Assembly: GCA_963837005.1 (NCBI GenBank)
Contig: CAWIMC010000001.1
Location: 2,005,515-2,069,514 of the forward strand
Reading direction: 5' to 3'
Source: CALDTK01 sp963837005
Lineage (GTDB): Bacteria > Bacteroidota > Bacteroidia > Chitinophagales > Saprospiraceae
Length of the DNA stretch: 64,000 bases
The translations under genes were made by a program, and so were the position numbers. Positions 1-8,535 of this stretch are shown here, piece by piece. The first letter of the stretch is position 1. Each line of letters starts with the position of its first letter. The notes beneath the pieces are model-generated. The model was not told the DNA's origin and ran no database searches. It worked only from the letters and a program-made list of their open reading frames with translations.

Positions 1-2
1 GC

Positions 3-737
3 AGTCGGTGGGGTGTCGATCGTGACGGCGGTCGCCGCAGCCACGAGGGAATCGACATCTTCGAAGCACGCGGCACGCCCCTCATTGCCGCCGGCCCAGG
101 CGTCGTCACGCGCGTGCGCAATGGCGGACTCGGCGGCAAACAGGTTTGGGTCCGCCTTGCCGCCACACCCGTCTCTCTGTACTACGCCCACCTCGACAGT
201 CAGTACGTCGTGGAGGGGATGCTCGTGCGCCCCGGCGACACACTGGGCACCGTCGGCAACACCGGCAACGCCCGCACCACGCCACCGCACCTCCACTTCG
301 GCATCTACGGCCGCGGCGGCGCGATAGACCCCTCCCCTTTCGTCGCCCCGGCCGCCGTCCCCGATCGCTCGCCAAAGCTCAGGTTTACCCTCGCGCAGGG
401 CGGACGCCTCCGTCGCGACGTCGGCAGTGGGGAGGGACGCCTTTCGGCAAAACAGTACGTCCATCCCCTGGCCCTGATCGACGGAAGCGCCGTCGTTCGA
501 CTAGCGGATGGACGCACGCTCGTGGTCACGGGTCGAGTCTTAGAATCACGGACGCAACGCTTGTCCTCGCTAGAGGTCCCGGAGGGCACCACCCTTCGCG
601 CCTACGACTCGCCAGCCGCCCCCGCCGTCGCAGTATTGCCGACTGCTGTGCGCGTCGAGGTCGTGGCGAACGGCACCGGAGAAGGACGCCTCGTACGCAC
701 TGAAACCGGAGCGAAGGGGTGGCTTACCTCCTCGTAG
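3..737 (+). CDS. M23 family metallopeptidase, 3' part
   Basis: Zinc metallopeptidase of the M23/LytM type, expected to cut peptidoglycan peptide bridges in the periplasm. The gene enters from the left edge, so the start is missing; the open frame reads from base 3. Visible motifs are HEGID (H-x-x-x-D zinc ligands) near codon 20 and HLHF (H-x-H) at about base 290, with GNTGNA just before it, so the catalytic site looks complete. A C-terminal tail of about 140 residues resembles an SH3-like wall-binding module, which is inference. One hairpin element (439-453) sits in the tail and is read as LSAK. The next gene starts 94 bp downstream on the same strand. Confidence 0.85.
   Translation, partial: SRWGVDRDGGRRSHEGIDIFEARGTPLIAAGPGVVTRVRNGGLGGKQVWVRLAATPVSLYYAHLDSQYVVEGMLVRPGDTLGTVGNTGNARTTPPHLHFGIYGRGGAIDPSPFVAPAAVPDRSPKLRFTLAQGGRLRRDVGSGEGRLSAKQYVHPLALIDGSAVVRLADGRTLVVTGRVLESRTQRLSSLEVPEGTTLRAYDSPAAPAVAVLPTAVRVEVVANGTGEGRLVRTETGAKGWLTSS
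439..453 (-). repeat. GNNA mini-hairpin element
   Basis: Stem GCC, loop GAAA; M23 gene at the left edge, antisense. Confidence 0.75.
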
Positions 738-831
738 CACGCAGTGACTCGCTGTCGAAAGCCCTACATTCAACACCTTCTAAGTACCCCGCCGCCGTCG
801 CTTAGCTTGCGTCCAACTAAACGACACTGCT

Positions 832-2415
832 ATGCCCTTTGACGCGTACCGTAGACTCCGTCACCACTCCCTGTTGATCGTCGTAGCCCTCGCGACCTCC
901 CTCGCCCCCGCCTGCAACCGCGACGCTGCCCTGGCCGAACCTGCGTTGGCGCTCTCGCAAATGGGGCTCATTCCCATCCCGAACGACATCCAGCCCGGCA
1001 CAGGAGGACTGCTGCTCTCCGAACTTACCTGGCTCAACGCCGACGAAGGAGTAGACCTCAGTGCGGCAGTGCTGGCTCGTTTTGCGGAAACGCTCCCCAC
1101 GGCCCTGTCCGTCGATCCTGCCAACTCCGAAGGGGCCGCTCTTCGACTCCTCACCGATCCTGAACTCGGTGCCGAAGCGTACCGTCTCGAAGTTTTGCCG
1201 ACAGGCGTCAATCTCACCGCCCGCACGGAGGCCGGGTACTTCTATGGGCTCCAGACCATGAACCAACTTTGGCGACAGGCTCTGGCCGACGGGGGTGTCC
1301 TTGCCGCTGGCACCATCACCGACGCCCCGCGCTACGGCTACCGAGGGGCCATGCTCGACATTGCGCGGCACTTCCACGAGCCCGCCGAGATCCGCCGCCT
1401 CATCGACATCATGTCGGGCTACAAGATGAACGTCCTCCACCTCCACCTCACCGACGACCAGGGCTGGCGCATCGAGATCAAGGGCTACCCGCGGCTCACC
1501 GCATACGGCGGCAGCACGCAAGTCGGCGGCGAGGGCGGTGGCTTCCTCACGCAAGAAGAGTATAAGGCCCTCGTGGCCTACGCTGCCGAACGACACGTGA
1601 TGATTATCCCGGAGGTCGACTCGCCCGGACACACGCAGGCCGCGCTCGCGAGCTACCCAGAACTCGCCTGCGAGGGCGCCAACGTAGACCTGTACGAAGG
1701 CACGGAAGTCGGTTTTAGCACCTTATGTATCGGCAAGCCGGAAGTGACGAAGTTTATGCAGACCGTCATCACCGAGCTGGCCGCCATCACGCCGGGGCCT
1801 TACCTGCACATCGGCGGTGACGAGAGTCAATCCACCTCCGAGGAGGACTTCGCCGCCTTCATCGCGGAAATGGAGCCGATGGTCCGTGCGGCCGGCAAGC
1901 GCATGATCGGCTGGGACGAGGTAGCCACCGTCGATGTCGATAAGTCAATGGTCGTGCAGATGTGGCACAGCGAAGAAAATGCCGCCGCCGCTGTGGCCAA
2001 AGGCCACAAGCTCATCGTGTCACCGGCGAAGTTCGCCTACCTCGATATGCAGTACGACTCGACCTCGCGGATCGGGCTCCACTGGGCCAGCTACATCGAG
2101 GTAGATCGCGGATACACGTGGGACCCGAACACGGTGATTGGGGAGATACCGGAGGCGAGCATCCTCGGCGTCGAGGCCCCGCTGTGGAGTGAGACCGTTG
2201 TGACGCGGGCCGACATCGACTACCTCGTCTTCCCACGCCTGCTCGGCTACGCTGAGGTGGGCTGGAGCCAGCAGGCGGATCGAAGTTGGGAGACCTACCG
2301 ACAGCGCCTTAGCGCCCACGCCCCCCAAATGGACGCCGCCGGCATCGAGTACTATAGGTCGGACCTCGTGGATTGGGACAATCCAACGCCCGCGGCAACT
2401 GTATTAAAACCATAG
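832..2415 (+). CDS. Beta-N-acetylhexosaminidase (GH20) lipoprotein
   Basis: Exo-acting hexosaminidase that removes terminal GlcNAc or GalNAc from chitin-type or peptidoglycan-derived glycans. The 527-residue protein begins with a lipoprotein signal (LAPAC, lipidated Cys28). An N-terminal GH20b-like domain is followed by the catalytic barrel with HLHLTDDQGWRIEIKGYP and the acid pair D330-E331 in HIGGDES, the hallmark of substrate-assisted GH20 enzymes. Length and motifs are normal for the family. It carries two plus-strand hairpin elements (1079-1093 and 1192-1206). A GMC oxidoreductase follows 43 bp downstream and may be co-transcribed. Confidence 0.93.
   Translation: MPFDAYRRLRHHSLLIVVALATSLAPACNRDAALAEPALALSQMGLIPIPNDIQPGTGGLLLSELTWLNADEGVDLSAAVLARFAETLPTALSVDPANSEGAALRLLTDPELGAEAYRLEVLPTGVNLTARTEAGYFYGLQTMNQLWRQALADGGVLAAGTITDAPRYGYRGAMLDIARHFHEPAEIRRLIDIMSGYKMNVLHLHLTDDQGWRIEIKGYPRLTAYGGSTQVGGEGGGFLTQEEYKALVAYAAERHVMIIPEVDSPGHTQAALASYPELACEGANVDLYEGTEVGFSTLCIGKPEVTKFMQTVITELAAITPGPYLHIGGDESQSTSEEDFAAFIAEMEPMVRAAGKRMIGWDEVATVDVDKSMVVQMWHSEENAAAAVAKGHKLIVSPAKFAYLDMQYDSTSRIGLHWASYIEVDRGYTWDPNTVIGEIPEASILGVEAPLWSETVVTRADIDYLVFPRLLGYAEVGWSQQADRSWETYRQRLSAHAPQMDAAGIEYYRSDLVDWDNPTPAATVLKP
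1079..1093 (+). repeat. GNNA mini-hairpin element
   Basis: Stem GCG, loop GAAA; GH20 gene, sense. One of two copies closed by G-C, not C-G. Confidence 0.65.
1192..1206 (+). repeat. GNNA mini-hairpin element
   Basis: Stem GCC, loop GACA; GH20 gene, sense. Confidence 0.7.
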
Positions 2416-2431
2416 CCCGGACCGTCGCTTT

Positions 2432-2453
2432 ATAGGTCGCACAAACGACCTAT
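2432..2453 (+). promoter_or_regulatory. Hairpin just upstream of the GMC oxidoreductase start
   Basis: Perfect inverted repeat ATAGGTCG-CACAAA-CGACCTAT, 8-bp arms and 6-base loop, lying 5 bases before the TTG start at 2459. It is too close to the start to be a simple intergenic terminator and no Shine-Dalgarno is visible. It may modulate translation or act as an attenuator between the two genes. Confidence 0.5.
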
Positions 2454-2458
2454 CCCCC

Positions 2459-4075
2459 TTGCTCGATTACGACATCATCATTATAGGCTCCGGAGCCGGC
2501 GGCTCTACCGTGGCCCGCAGCCTCGCCAACACCGGCAAGCGCATCCTCCTCCTGGAGCGCGGCGACTTTCTTCCCCGTGAGCCGCAGAACTGGGACCCCA
2601 ACCACATCTTCCTCAACCGCGGCTACCAGATTGAGGAGGAGTGGTTCGACCACGAGAAAAACGAGCCTTTTCTCCCGCAGGCCTACTATCGCGTAGGTGG
2701 CAACACGAAGGTGTATGGCTCGGTGCTGATGCGGATGCGCGCCGAGGACTTCGGTGAGCAGCGCTGGCCCGACGGCGTGAGCCCGGCCTGGGCACTCGAC
2801 TACTCCGAGTACGAGAAGTATTACACGCTGGCCGAGGACTGGTACTGTATCCACGGCAAGCTCGGTGAGGATGAAACCGAGCCCTACCACTCCGGCGGGG
2901 ATTTCCCGTTCGAGCACATGCCGCACGAGCCGCGTATCCAAGAGGCTGCCGACGAACTCGCAGCGCAGGGCCTCAAGCCCATCCACTCGACGCTCTCGCT
3001 CAACCGCGACGTGAGCAAGCCGAACCTCCGCCCCTGTATCCGGTGCAGCACCTGCGACCCGTACCCCTGCATGCTGCACGCCAAACAAGACGCCGAGACG
3101 GCGGGCGTACGTCCTGCCCTGGCCTATGACAATGTCGAACTGTGGACGAATGCCTACGTCGATCGGCTCGAGGCGAAGGGCAGCAAGATCGACACCGTCC
3201 ACGTCACTGTCGAGGGCAAGGTCTACGAACTCAAGGCAGACACGATAGTCGTGAGCTGTGGTGCTGTCAATTCGGCGGCCTTGCTGATGCGCTCCGGGCT
3301 CAGCGACCAAAGTGGTTTGCTCGGGCGCAACCTCATGAAGCACAACCACTCTGGCCTCACGGCCGTCAGTGCGCGGCCCAATCCGACGGTGTTCCAGAAG
3401 ACGCTCGGGTTCCACGACTACTACCACTCCGGTCCGCAGCCGCACCAGACGTATGGCCTCGGAGCGGTTCAACTCACCGGTAAGGCTCCCTGGCAGCGAC
3501 TCAAGTCCTTCGCGGGCACAGACGCCCCCGACGAGCAGTTTAAGTACATGGCCGACCACGCCATCGATTGGTGGCTCACTACCGACGACCTGCCCGATCC
3601 GACCAATCGCATCCGCTTACAGTCCGACGGTCGACCGGCGCTCGACTTCCGTCCCAACAACCGACAGCCCCACAAGGAACTCATTGAAACCTGGATATCG
3701 CACCTGCGCGAGACAGGCGACTACAACTTCATGGTTCGCACGATGGGCATCGAGACGCTCTGGCACCAAGCAGGCACGGCACTGTTTGGGGAAAGCCCCG
3801 AGAAGAGCGTCCTGGACCTGAATTGCCGGATGCACGCCTACAACAACCTCTACGTCGTGGACTCCAGCTTCATGCCCGGCATGGGAGCCGTCAACTTGAC
3901 GCTCACCATAATCGCCAACGGCATCCGGGTAAGTGACAGCTTGCGCCAGGACATGGGCTACGCCCCCCTCGTCAACGAAAGTACTCGCCCGGGGCAGGCG
4001 GTACCGGGCCGCGGCACGGTAGCGGGACTGGAGACGCTAGATGCGCGGGTGACGGAGCCAGGAGTAGTGGCCTAG
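2459..4075 (+). CDS. GMC family FAD-dependent oxidoreductase
   Basis: Glucose-methanol-choline type flavoenzyme oxidising an alcohol or sugar with FAD; the substrate cannot be read from sequence. The 538-residue protein opens with the FAD-binding Rossmann motif GSGAGG at residues 10-15 and LLLERG ending the second strand. The C-terminal GMC signature includes NLYVVDSSFMPGMGAVNLT. A central Cys-rich stretch (CIRCSTCDPYPC) is seen in sugar/polyol members of the family. No signal peptide is apparent. The start is TTG, chosen because the Rossmann strand begins at residue 3 and no ATG precedes it. It contains no hairpin element, unlike most neighbours. Confidence 0.9.
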   Translation: MLDYDIIIIGSGAGGSTVARSLANTGKRILLLERGDFLPREPQNWDPNHIFLNRGYQIEEEWFDHEKNEPFLPQAYYRVGGNTKVYGSVLMRMRAEDFGEQRWPDGVSPAWALDYSEYEKYYTLAEDWYCIHGKLGEDETEPYHSGGDFPFEHMPHEPRIQEAADELAAQGLKPIHSTLSLNRDVSKPNLRPCIRCSTCDPYPCMLHAKQDAETAGVRPALAYDNVELWTNAYVDRLEAKGSKIDTVHVTVEGKVYELKADTIVVSCGAVNSAALLMRSGLSDQSGLLGRNLMKHNHSGLTAVSARPNPTVFQKTLGFHDYYHSGPQPHQTYGLGAVQLTGKAPWQRLKSFAGTDAPDEQFKYMADHAIDWWLTTDDLPDPTNRIRLQSDGRPALDFRPNNRQPHKELIETWISHLRETGDYNFMVRTMGIETLWHQAGTALFGESPEKSVLDLNCRMHAYNNLYVVDSSFMPGMGAVNLTLTIIANGIRVSDSLRQDMGYAPLVNESTRPGQAVPGRGTVAGLETLDARVTEPGVVA

Positions 4076-4089
4076 GGCATCTGTGCGTC

Positions 4090-4104
4090 GGCTCGCGCCA
4101 AAAC
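4090..4104 (-). repeat. GNNA mini-hairpin element
   Basis: Stem GGC, loop GCGA (the only copy with a G at the third loop base, still GNRA). Intergenic, just past the GMC gene and directly before the terminator hairpin. Confidence 0.7.
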
Positions 4105-4110
4105 GCAAAA

Positions 4111-4143
4111 GCCCGCCCCCAGCCTTTTACGGCCAGGGGCGGG
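4111..4143 (-). terminator. Terminator between convergent genes
   Basis: Stem CCCGCCCC (4112-4119) pairs with GGGGCGGG (4136-4143), extended by GCC/GGC inside. On the minus strand it is followed by TTTTGCGTTTT, so it best serves the small secreted-protein gene ending at 4180. It may also stop transcripts of the GMC gene from the other side. Confidence 0.7.
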
Positions 4144-4179
4144 TACCCATTTTGGTTAGGATTTCAGACGTGCCGCCGC

Positions 4180-4497
4180 TTAGCGGTTCGGGCGTGGGAT
4201 GCGCGTAGTATCCCCTGGTTCTGGCTGCTTGGCCGGTTGGGGATTTAGGTACTCGCTCGTCTCCGGATCACCGTACTCTGGCGAGAGGTCGGGTGTTTCG
4301 GAAGGATCGGTGATTGGCATCTCCACATCTGGTTGCTCGAATTCGCTAGGCGTTGTCGGCTCGATGGCCGGATCTTGCATGAGCTCGCGCTCGGGCATGA
4401 GCTCGAGCGCATCGCGGTCGGTGGAATCTGGGGTCTGCGCGATCGCGCCGACGGTCCAGAACAGCGCTAGGGCGCTGCTAAAAAGAAGAGACTTCAT
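4180..4497 (-). CDS. Small secreted acidic Pro/Glu/Thr-rich protein
   Basis: Not recognised. The 105-residue product has a clear signal peptide (MKSLLFSS followed by a hydrophobic core ending VGAIAQ) and a mature part of about 80 residues made almost entirely of Pro, Glu, Asp, Thr and Ser with no predicted fold. It lies downstream of a similar secreted Pro-rich gene (4655-5161) on the same strand, separated by a strong hairpin. Its upstream region holds the palindrome at 4540-4555. Function unknown; a disordered periplasmic or surface linker is possible. Confidence 0.65.
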   Translation of the reverse strand: MKSLLFSSALALFWTVGAIAQTPDSTDRDALELMPERELMQDPAIEPTTPSEFEQPDVEMPITDPSETPDLSPEYGDPETSEYLNPQPAKQPEPGDTTRIPRPNR

Positions 4498-4539
4498 AGT
4501 TTTGGTTTTTGTGAAGTGTGGATATCGCCCATTAAACGA

Positions 4540-4555
4540 TGTCGGCTGGCCGACA
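4540..4555. promoter_or_regulatory. Palindrome upstream of small secreted gene
   Basis: Perfect inverted repeat TGTCGGC-TG-GCCGACA, about 43 bp upstream of the start at 4497, in an otherwise AT-rich leader. It could be an operator or a leader hairpin; nothing identifies the ligand. Confidence 0.4.
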
Positions 4556-4590
4556 ATCCCGCATTTTTAAACTTTAACACTTGACGTTGA

Positions 4591-4634
4591 AAGGCCCACT
4601 TTACCTACGATGATTCGATGGTAAAGTGGGCCTT
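4591..4634 (-). terminator. Strong hairpin terminator after 4655-5161 gene
   Basis: Perfect 15-bp inverted repeat (arms 4591-4605 and 4620-4634, arm AAGGCCCACTTTACC) with a 14-base loop, starting 21 bp past the stop of the upstream minus-strand gene. The U-tract is weak on the minus strand. Confidence 0.7.
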
Positions 4635-4654
4635 AAATTTTCGATGTTTCGACA

Positions 4655-5161
4655 CTAGTCGGGTTCGCCCGGGGGATTATAATCCCCTTGGGGTGCCGCT
4701 GGGCGGATCGGGTCGACCGGTGCCGGGGGTGGTTTGACGCTCGGCGCGACGGGTCTTACCTTGCTCTCCTCAATAGCGTTGTCGTAATACCCGCTGGCGC
4801 TCGAAGGCCGGTAGCTGTTGTCGCTGGCCCCCATCGGCACCTTCTCGTCGATGTTGTCGAAGACGCTGGCGCGAGTCTGACCTAGTGGGATGTTGGGCGT
4901 GGTGACGTTGAGGTCCTGCTCGTCGTGGCGTCGGGTCGAGGTAGCATCGATGGCCGCTCCGGCGGGCTTGACGTCTCGGTCGCTGATCGATGCCGCGGGC
5001 GCATGCTCATGAACCGGTGTCCGGCTCTGATCTAGGATGGACCCCGGAGGGGCCGTCACCGTAGGGCGGACCCGCAGATCGCCCGCGGTCGTGGTGTTTT
5101 GCGCAAGCGCTACCCCCGAAAAGAGAAGGCTTGCCGCCAAAACGAAGTGCTTGGTATCCAT
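4655..5161 (-). CDS. Secreted Pro-rich low-complexity protein
   Basis: Not recognised. The 168-residue product starts MDTKHFVLAASLLFSG and has a signal peptide ending ALAQ. The mature chain is rich in Pro, Ala, Asp and Val with repeated short VRP/VTAPP/VKPPPAP segments and no Cys, suggesting an extended envelope protein. It shares style with the next gene downstream (4180-4497), so the two may form a pair. A GACCTT-CAAA-AAGGTC inverted repeat at 5181-5196 lies 20 bp upstream of its start. The 220 bp upstream hold no other gene. Confidence 0.6.
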   Translation of the reverse strand: MDTKHFVLAASLLFSGVALAQNTTTAGDLRVRPTVTAPPGSILDQSRTPVHEHAPAASISDRDVKPAGAAIDATSTRRHDEQDLNVTTPNIPLGQTRASVFDNIDEKVPMGASDNSYRPSSASGYYDNAIEESKVRPVAPSVKPPPAPVDPIRPAAPQGDYNPPGEPD

Positions 5162-5381
5162 AACGTTGCGTAGCTTAGTTGACCTTCAAAAAGGTCGATT
5201 CGCGCATTTTTGTTCAGCTCGACCTAGGCTCCCGACTCCCTGAAACTCAAAGCAAACGCGTCTGCCCATACAACACCAGTTTGGAGTAACACAAACACAA
5301 ACCGTACCTCCAGACGCCAGAATTTGCTCATCCGCCACCGAGCTTAGAGCCAGTTCCAAAGCCAGGCTACAGGCCGCCTCC

Positions 5382-8300
5382 CTACTCCATTGCCCCGTAC
5401 ACCGCCGACTGCAGCCTCGGCCGATACTTATCCTTATGCCACCCATTCCGCGACATCCGTGGGTACGTCCGGTTCGCCAACACGATAAAGAGGATACCCG
5501 TCTCCGGGTCCGCCCACATCGCCGTCCCCGTAAAACCCAGGTGCCCGAAGGTTTTGGCGGAAGCTAGCTCACTGACGTTGCTCGACCCGCGACTCGACAC
5601 CTCAGCCATGTCCCAGCCCAGCCCCCGTCGCGTACTGGCCGGGTGCCGCGTTGTAAAGAGCCGTACGGTCTCCGGCTTGAAGTAGCGCCGACCGCCATAG
5701 AAGCCGTCGTTGAGCATCATCTGCGCGATGACCGCGAGGTCGCCCGCACTGCTGAAGAGCCCAGCATGGCCACTCACCCCACCCAACATCGCCGACCCCA
5801 TGTCGTGCACGTAGCCCTGCACCCGACTCTGCCGCCAGTAGTCGTCGTCCTCGCTCGGGGGCGTGAAGTTGGCCGTCATTCGCTTCATTGGCGAGAAGCC
5901 CGTTGTGCGCAGGCCCATCGGGCGGTAGAACTCCCGCTCGGCGTACACGTCAACTGCCAGCCCAGTCTTTTCCTTGACCAACTCAGCCATTATGTAAAAC
6001 CCGAGGTCAGAGTACTTATAGCCCTTACCCGGCAGCAACTCAGAGGTCGCGATCTCAGCCAGCATAGTGTCCCGGTAGCTGTCCAAGATGTACATCCGGT
6101 CGGCGACCTGGGTCGCATAACCGGCCGTTGAACTCGAACTGTAAAGCCCGGCGACGAGCGCCTTCTTGCCGCTCTCGTCCCGCGCAACGGTCTTCTCGAA
6201 AAATGGGATCCACGCCTGGAGCCGAGCCTGGTGGGCGATGATGTCTTGGATGATGAGGTCGGACTTGTTGGTGTTGGCGAGCCACGGAAGGTGTTTGCCG
6301 ATGGGGTCGTAGACGCTGATAAGGCCTCGTTCGTGCAGGCGCATGACGCTAATCGTGGTCGCCGCCACTTTCGTGATACTCGCCAGGTCGTAGACGGTGT
6401 TGACATCGACGCGCTCGGCGTTCGGCTCGTAGGTAAACTTGCCAAACGCCTTGAGGTAGCCGACCTGCCCGTTGTGGGCTGCGAGCACGACGCCGCCCGG
6501 GGTAGCCCTGTTGGCGACGGCCTGGTTCATGAGGCGATCGATCTCGGGCAGGCGGCTTTCGCCAAAACCCGCATTCCCAGGTTCGCTGTACAGCAGCCGG
6601 TAAGTAGCTGCCGTCTGTACGCCAGTCCCCACCGCAAACCCCGGCCGTGCCGACACCGGTAGCGTCCCCGTAGCCGCTACCGCACCGTAGATCACCTCGG
6701 CGGCAGCCTTGTGCGCGAGAGGTACGTCTTCGTAGGCAACGAGTAGGGCTCCGAGGTCAGCCAGGTCGCTAAGCGCGTAAGGCGTTCCGAAGACCACCAA
6801 GGTGAGCTCGGTTTTCTTGCTGATGCCTCGCAGCAGTCGCAAGTACTCTGGCCGCAGGCCATAGTTGTCGCCAGCGCGCCAGGTAAGGTCGTGGAGGCCG
6901 ACCAGCACCCGGTCGTAGCCGCCGAGCTCCCCGGTCCATCGATCCACGGCTGTGGTCGTAAGGTCTTTGCCGATGATGAGCTGGCTTACGAGGGCGTAGC
7001 GGGCCACTGAGCGTTGCCAGTCGGTGAGCTTGTCGGTGCCGAGCGAGATTACTGCCGTGCGTCCCTTGTCTACGTCGATGATCGGCAGGGCATCCTTTCT
7101 TGCAGACACGATGGTGGTGGCCGCTCGGTAGACGCGTTCGCTGAGGGCTGCGATCCGCGGGGCGTCGACTTCGGTTTGAATATTCACTTCGCTGATCGGC
7201 GCATAACTCCCCAGGCCGGCTTTGTACTTGGCCGCGAGGATGCGCCGCACGGAGGCGTCAACGCGTTTTGCCGAAAGGCGCTTGTCTATGAGGGCTAGCT
7301 GTAGCGCGGCGATGCCCGCCGGGATATTTGCCGGAACGACGAGTAGGTCGTTGCCCGCCAAGAGGGCCTCTACGGCAAGTACGTCGTCGCCGAAGTGCTT
7401 TGTGACGCCCTTCATGTCTAGACCGTCGGTCAGGACGAGGCCTTGGTACTTCCAGCGTTTCCGCAAAACGCCCTCCGTGATCGCGGCGCTCAGGCTTGCA
7501 GGACGGTTGTTGCGCTTGTCGAAGCTCGGCACGGCTAGGTGACCGGTCATAATTCCCGCGACCTGGTCCTGCGCCAGCATCCGAAACGGCACTAGTTCGA
7601 CCGTGTCGAGGGCGCGGGCTGACTTTTGCACTACCGGCAAGTCCACGTGCGAGTCCACGCCCGTATCGCCGTGGCCGGGGTAGTGCTTCGCGACGGCCAG
7701 CACACCTGCATCTGCGAGCCCGCGTGCATAGGCCATCCCGAGGCTTCCGACCCGCGTCGGCATCTCCCCGAAAGACCGCTTACCGATCACGGGATTGGCC
7801 GGGTTTGAGTTGAGATCGACGACCGGCGCAAAGCTCATGTGTACGCCGAGGCGCTTGAGTTGCCGGCCCGTCTCCCGGCCGATCTCGCGCGTAAGGCCGA
7901 GGTCGTTGGCCGCGCCAATCGTGATCTGGTAAGGCAGTCGCCGCACCTGGTCCCCGAAGCGCATCGCCGCGCCCCACTCAGCGTCCATACTCACGAGCAA
8001 GGGGGTTTTGGCGGAAGCCATCTGTAGAGCATTCGTCCAACGCACCTGTGCCTCTGGGCTGCCACTGAAAAAGCACAGTCCGCCGACGTGGTACTCGCTC
8101 ACGAGCTGCTGCGCAGCCTCCAGACTTCCGCGAGAGCCATCGCTGTGGACGCGGGCCACGAAGAGTTGTCCGAGGCGCTCAGGCATGGACATACCTGCGA
8201 GTTGGGCCTCGACCCAGGCCTCTCCCTCCGGCCCGATGCCGACTGGCGCGCTGGTAGCATCGGCCAGAGGCGTAAGTTCGTAGGTAGTGTCGACGGAAAC

Positions 8301-8432
8301 GGCGGGTACGTTACTCACGGGCGCGAACGCAACGGGCGCGGCCGCGAGAGTAAAGGTCGGATTGTCGCTAGAGTGCGCGGCGAGCGCGAGGACGAGGGAG
8401 AGCCCGAGGGCCAGGAGTTGCTTGGATTTCAT
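5382..8432 (-). CDS. GH3 beta-N-acetylglucosaminidase / serine hydrolase fusion
   Basis: Two-enzyme envelope protein of 1016 residues, an architecture known in Bacteroidota. Residues about 60-400 form a NagZ-like GH3 domain with KHYPGHGDTG near residue 247, whose His/Asp pair is the catalytic base dyad. A GH3 C-terminal domain follows. The last third is a class C beta-lactamase/DD-peptidase domain with SxxK in LASITK (about 682), the Tyr motif YSD (about 804) and HLG (about 960). It probably acts on muropeptides in the periplasm. The start at 8432 (MKSKQLLALG, signal peptide) is preferred over an upstream in-frame start at 8528. It contains four perfect and one near hairpin element, the highest load of any gene here. 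Confidence 0.92.
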   Translation of the reverse strand: MKSKQLLALGLSLVLALAAHSSDNPTFTLAAAPVAFAPVSNVPAVSVDTTYELTPLADATSAPVGIGPEGEAWVEAQLAGMSMPERLGQLFVARVHSDGSRGSLEAAQQLVSEYHVGGLCFFSGSPEAQVRWTNALQMASAKTPLLVSMDAEWGAAMRFGDQVRRLPYQITIGAANDLGLTREIGRETGRQLKRLGVHMSFAPVVDLNSNPANPVIGKRSFGEMPTRVGSLGMAYARGLADAGVLAVAKHYPGHGDTGVDSHVDLPVVQKSARALDTVELVPFRMLAQDQVAGIMTGHLAVPSFDKRNNRPASLSAAITEGVLRKRWKYQGLVLTDGLDMKGVTKHFGDDVLAVEALLAGNDLLVVPANIPAGIAALQLALIDKRLSAKRVDASVRRILAAKYKAGLGSYAPISEVNIQTEVDAPRIAALSERVYRAATTIVSARKDALPIIDVDKGRTAVISLGTDKLTDWQRSVARYALVSQLIIGKDLTTTAVDRWTGELGGYDRVLVGLHDLTWRAGDNYGLRPEYLRLLRGISKKTELTLVVFGTPYALSDLADLGALLVAYEDVPLAHKAAAEVIYGAVAATGTLPVSARPGFAVGTGVQTAATYRLLYSEPGNAGFGESRLPEIDRLMNQAVANRATPGGVVLAAHNGQVGYLKAFGKFTYEPNAERVDVNTVYDLASITKVAATTISVMRLHERGLISVYDPIGKHLPWLANTNKSDLIIQDIIAHQARLQAWIPFFEKTVARDESGKKALVAGLYSSSSTAGYATQVADRMYILDSYRDTMLAEIATSELLPGKGYKYSDLGFYIMAELVKEKTGLAVDVYAEREFYRPMGLRTTGFSPMKRMTANFTPPSEDDDYWRQSRVQGYVHDMGSAMLGGVSGHAGLFSSAGDLAVIAQMMLNDGFYGGRRYFKPETVRLFTTRHPASTRRGLGWDMAEVSSRGSSNVSELASAKTFGHLGFTGTAMWADPETGILFIVLANRTYPRMSRNGWHKDKYRPRLQSAVYGAME
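6554..6568 (-). repeat. GNNA mini-hairpin element
   Basis: Stem GGC, loop GAAA; GH3 fusion, sense, read FGESR. Confidence 0.8.
7265..7279 (+). repeat. GNNA mini-hairpin element
   Basis: Stem GCC, loop GAAA; GH3 fusion, antisense, read LSAKR. Confidence 0.8.
7455..7469 (-). repeat. GNNA mini-hairpin element
   Basis: Stem GCG, loop GAAA; GH3 fusion, sense, read VLRKR. Confidence 0.7.
8005..8019 (+). repeat. GNNA mini-hairpin element
   Basis: Stem GGC, loop GGAA; GH3 fusion, antisense, read ASAKT. Confidence 0.8.
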
Positions 8433-8535
8433 ATGTGCGGCTACCTGCGCCTGAATAAACGGCAAGAAACGCGACTTCCAGTAGCCGGGGGCTGTCAATC
8501 CTACGTGAAGGGGTCTGCCACCTCCCACCCCCGCA

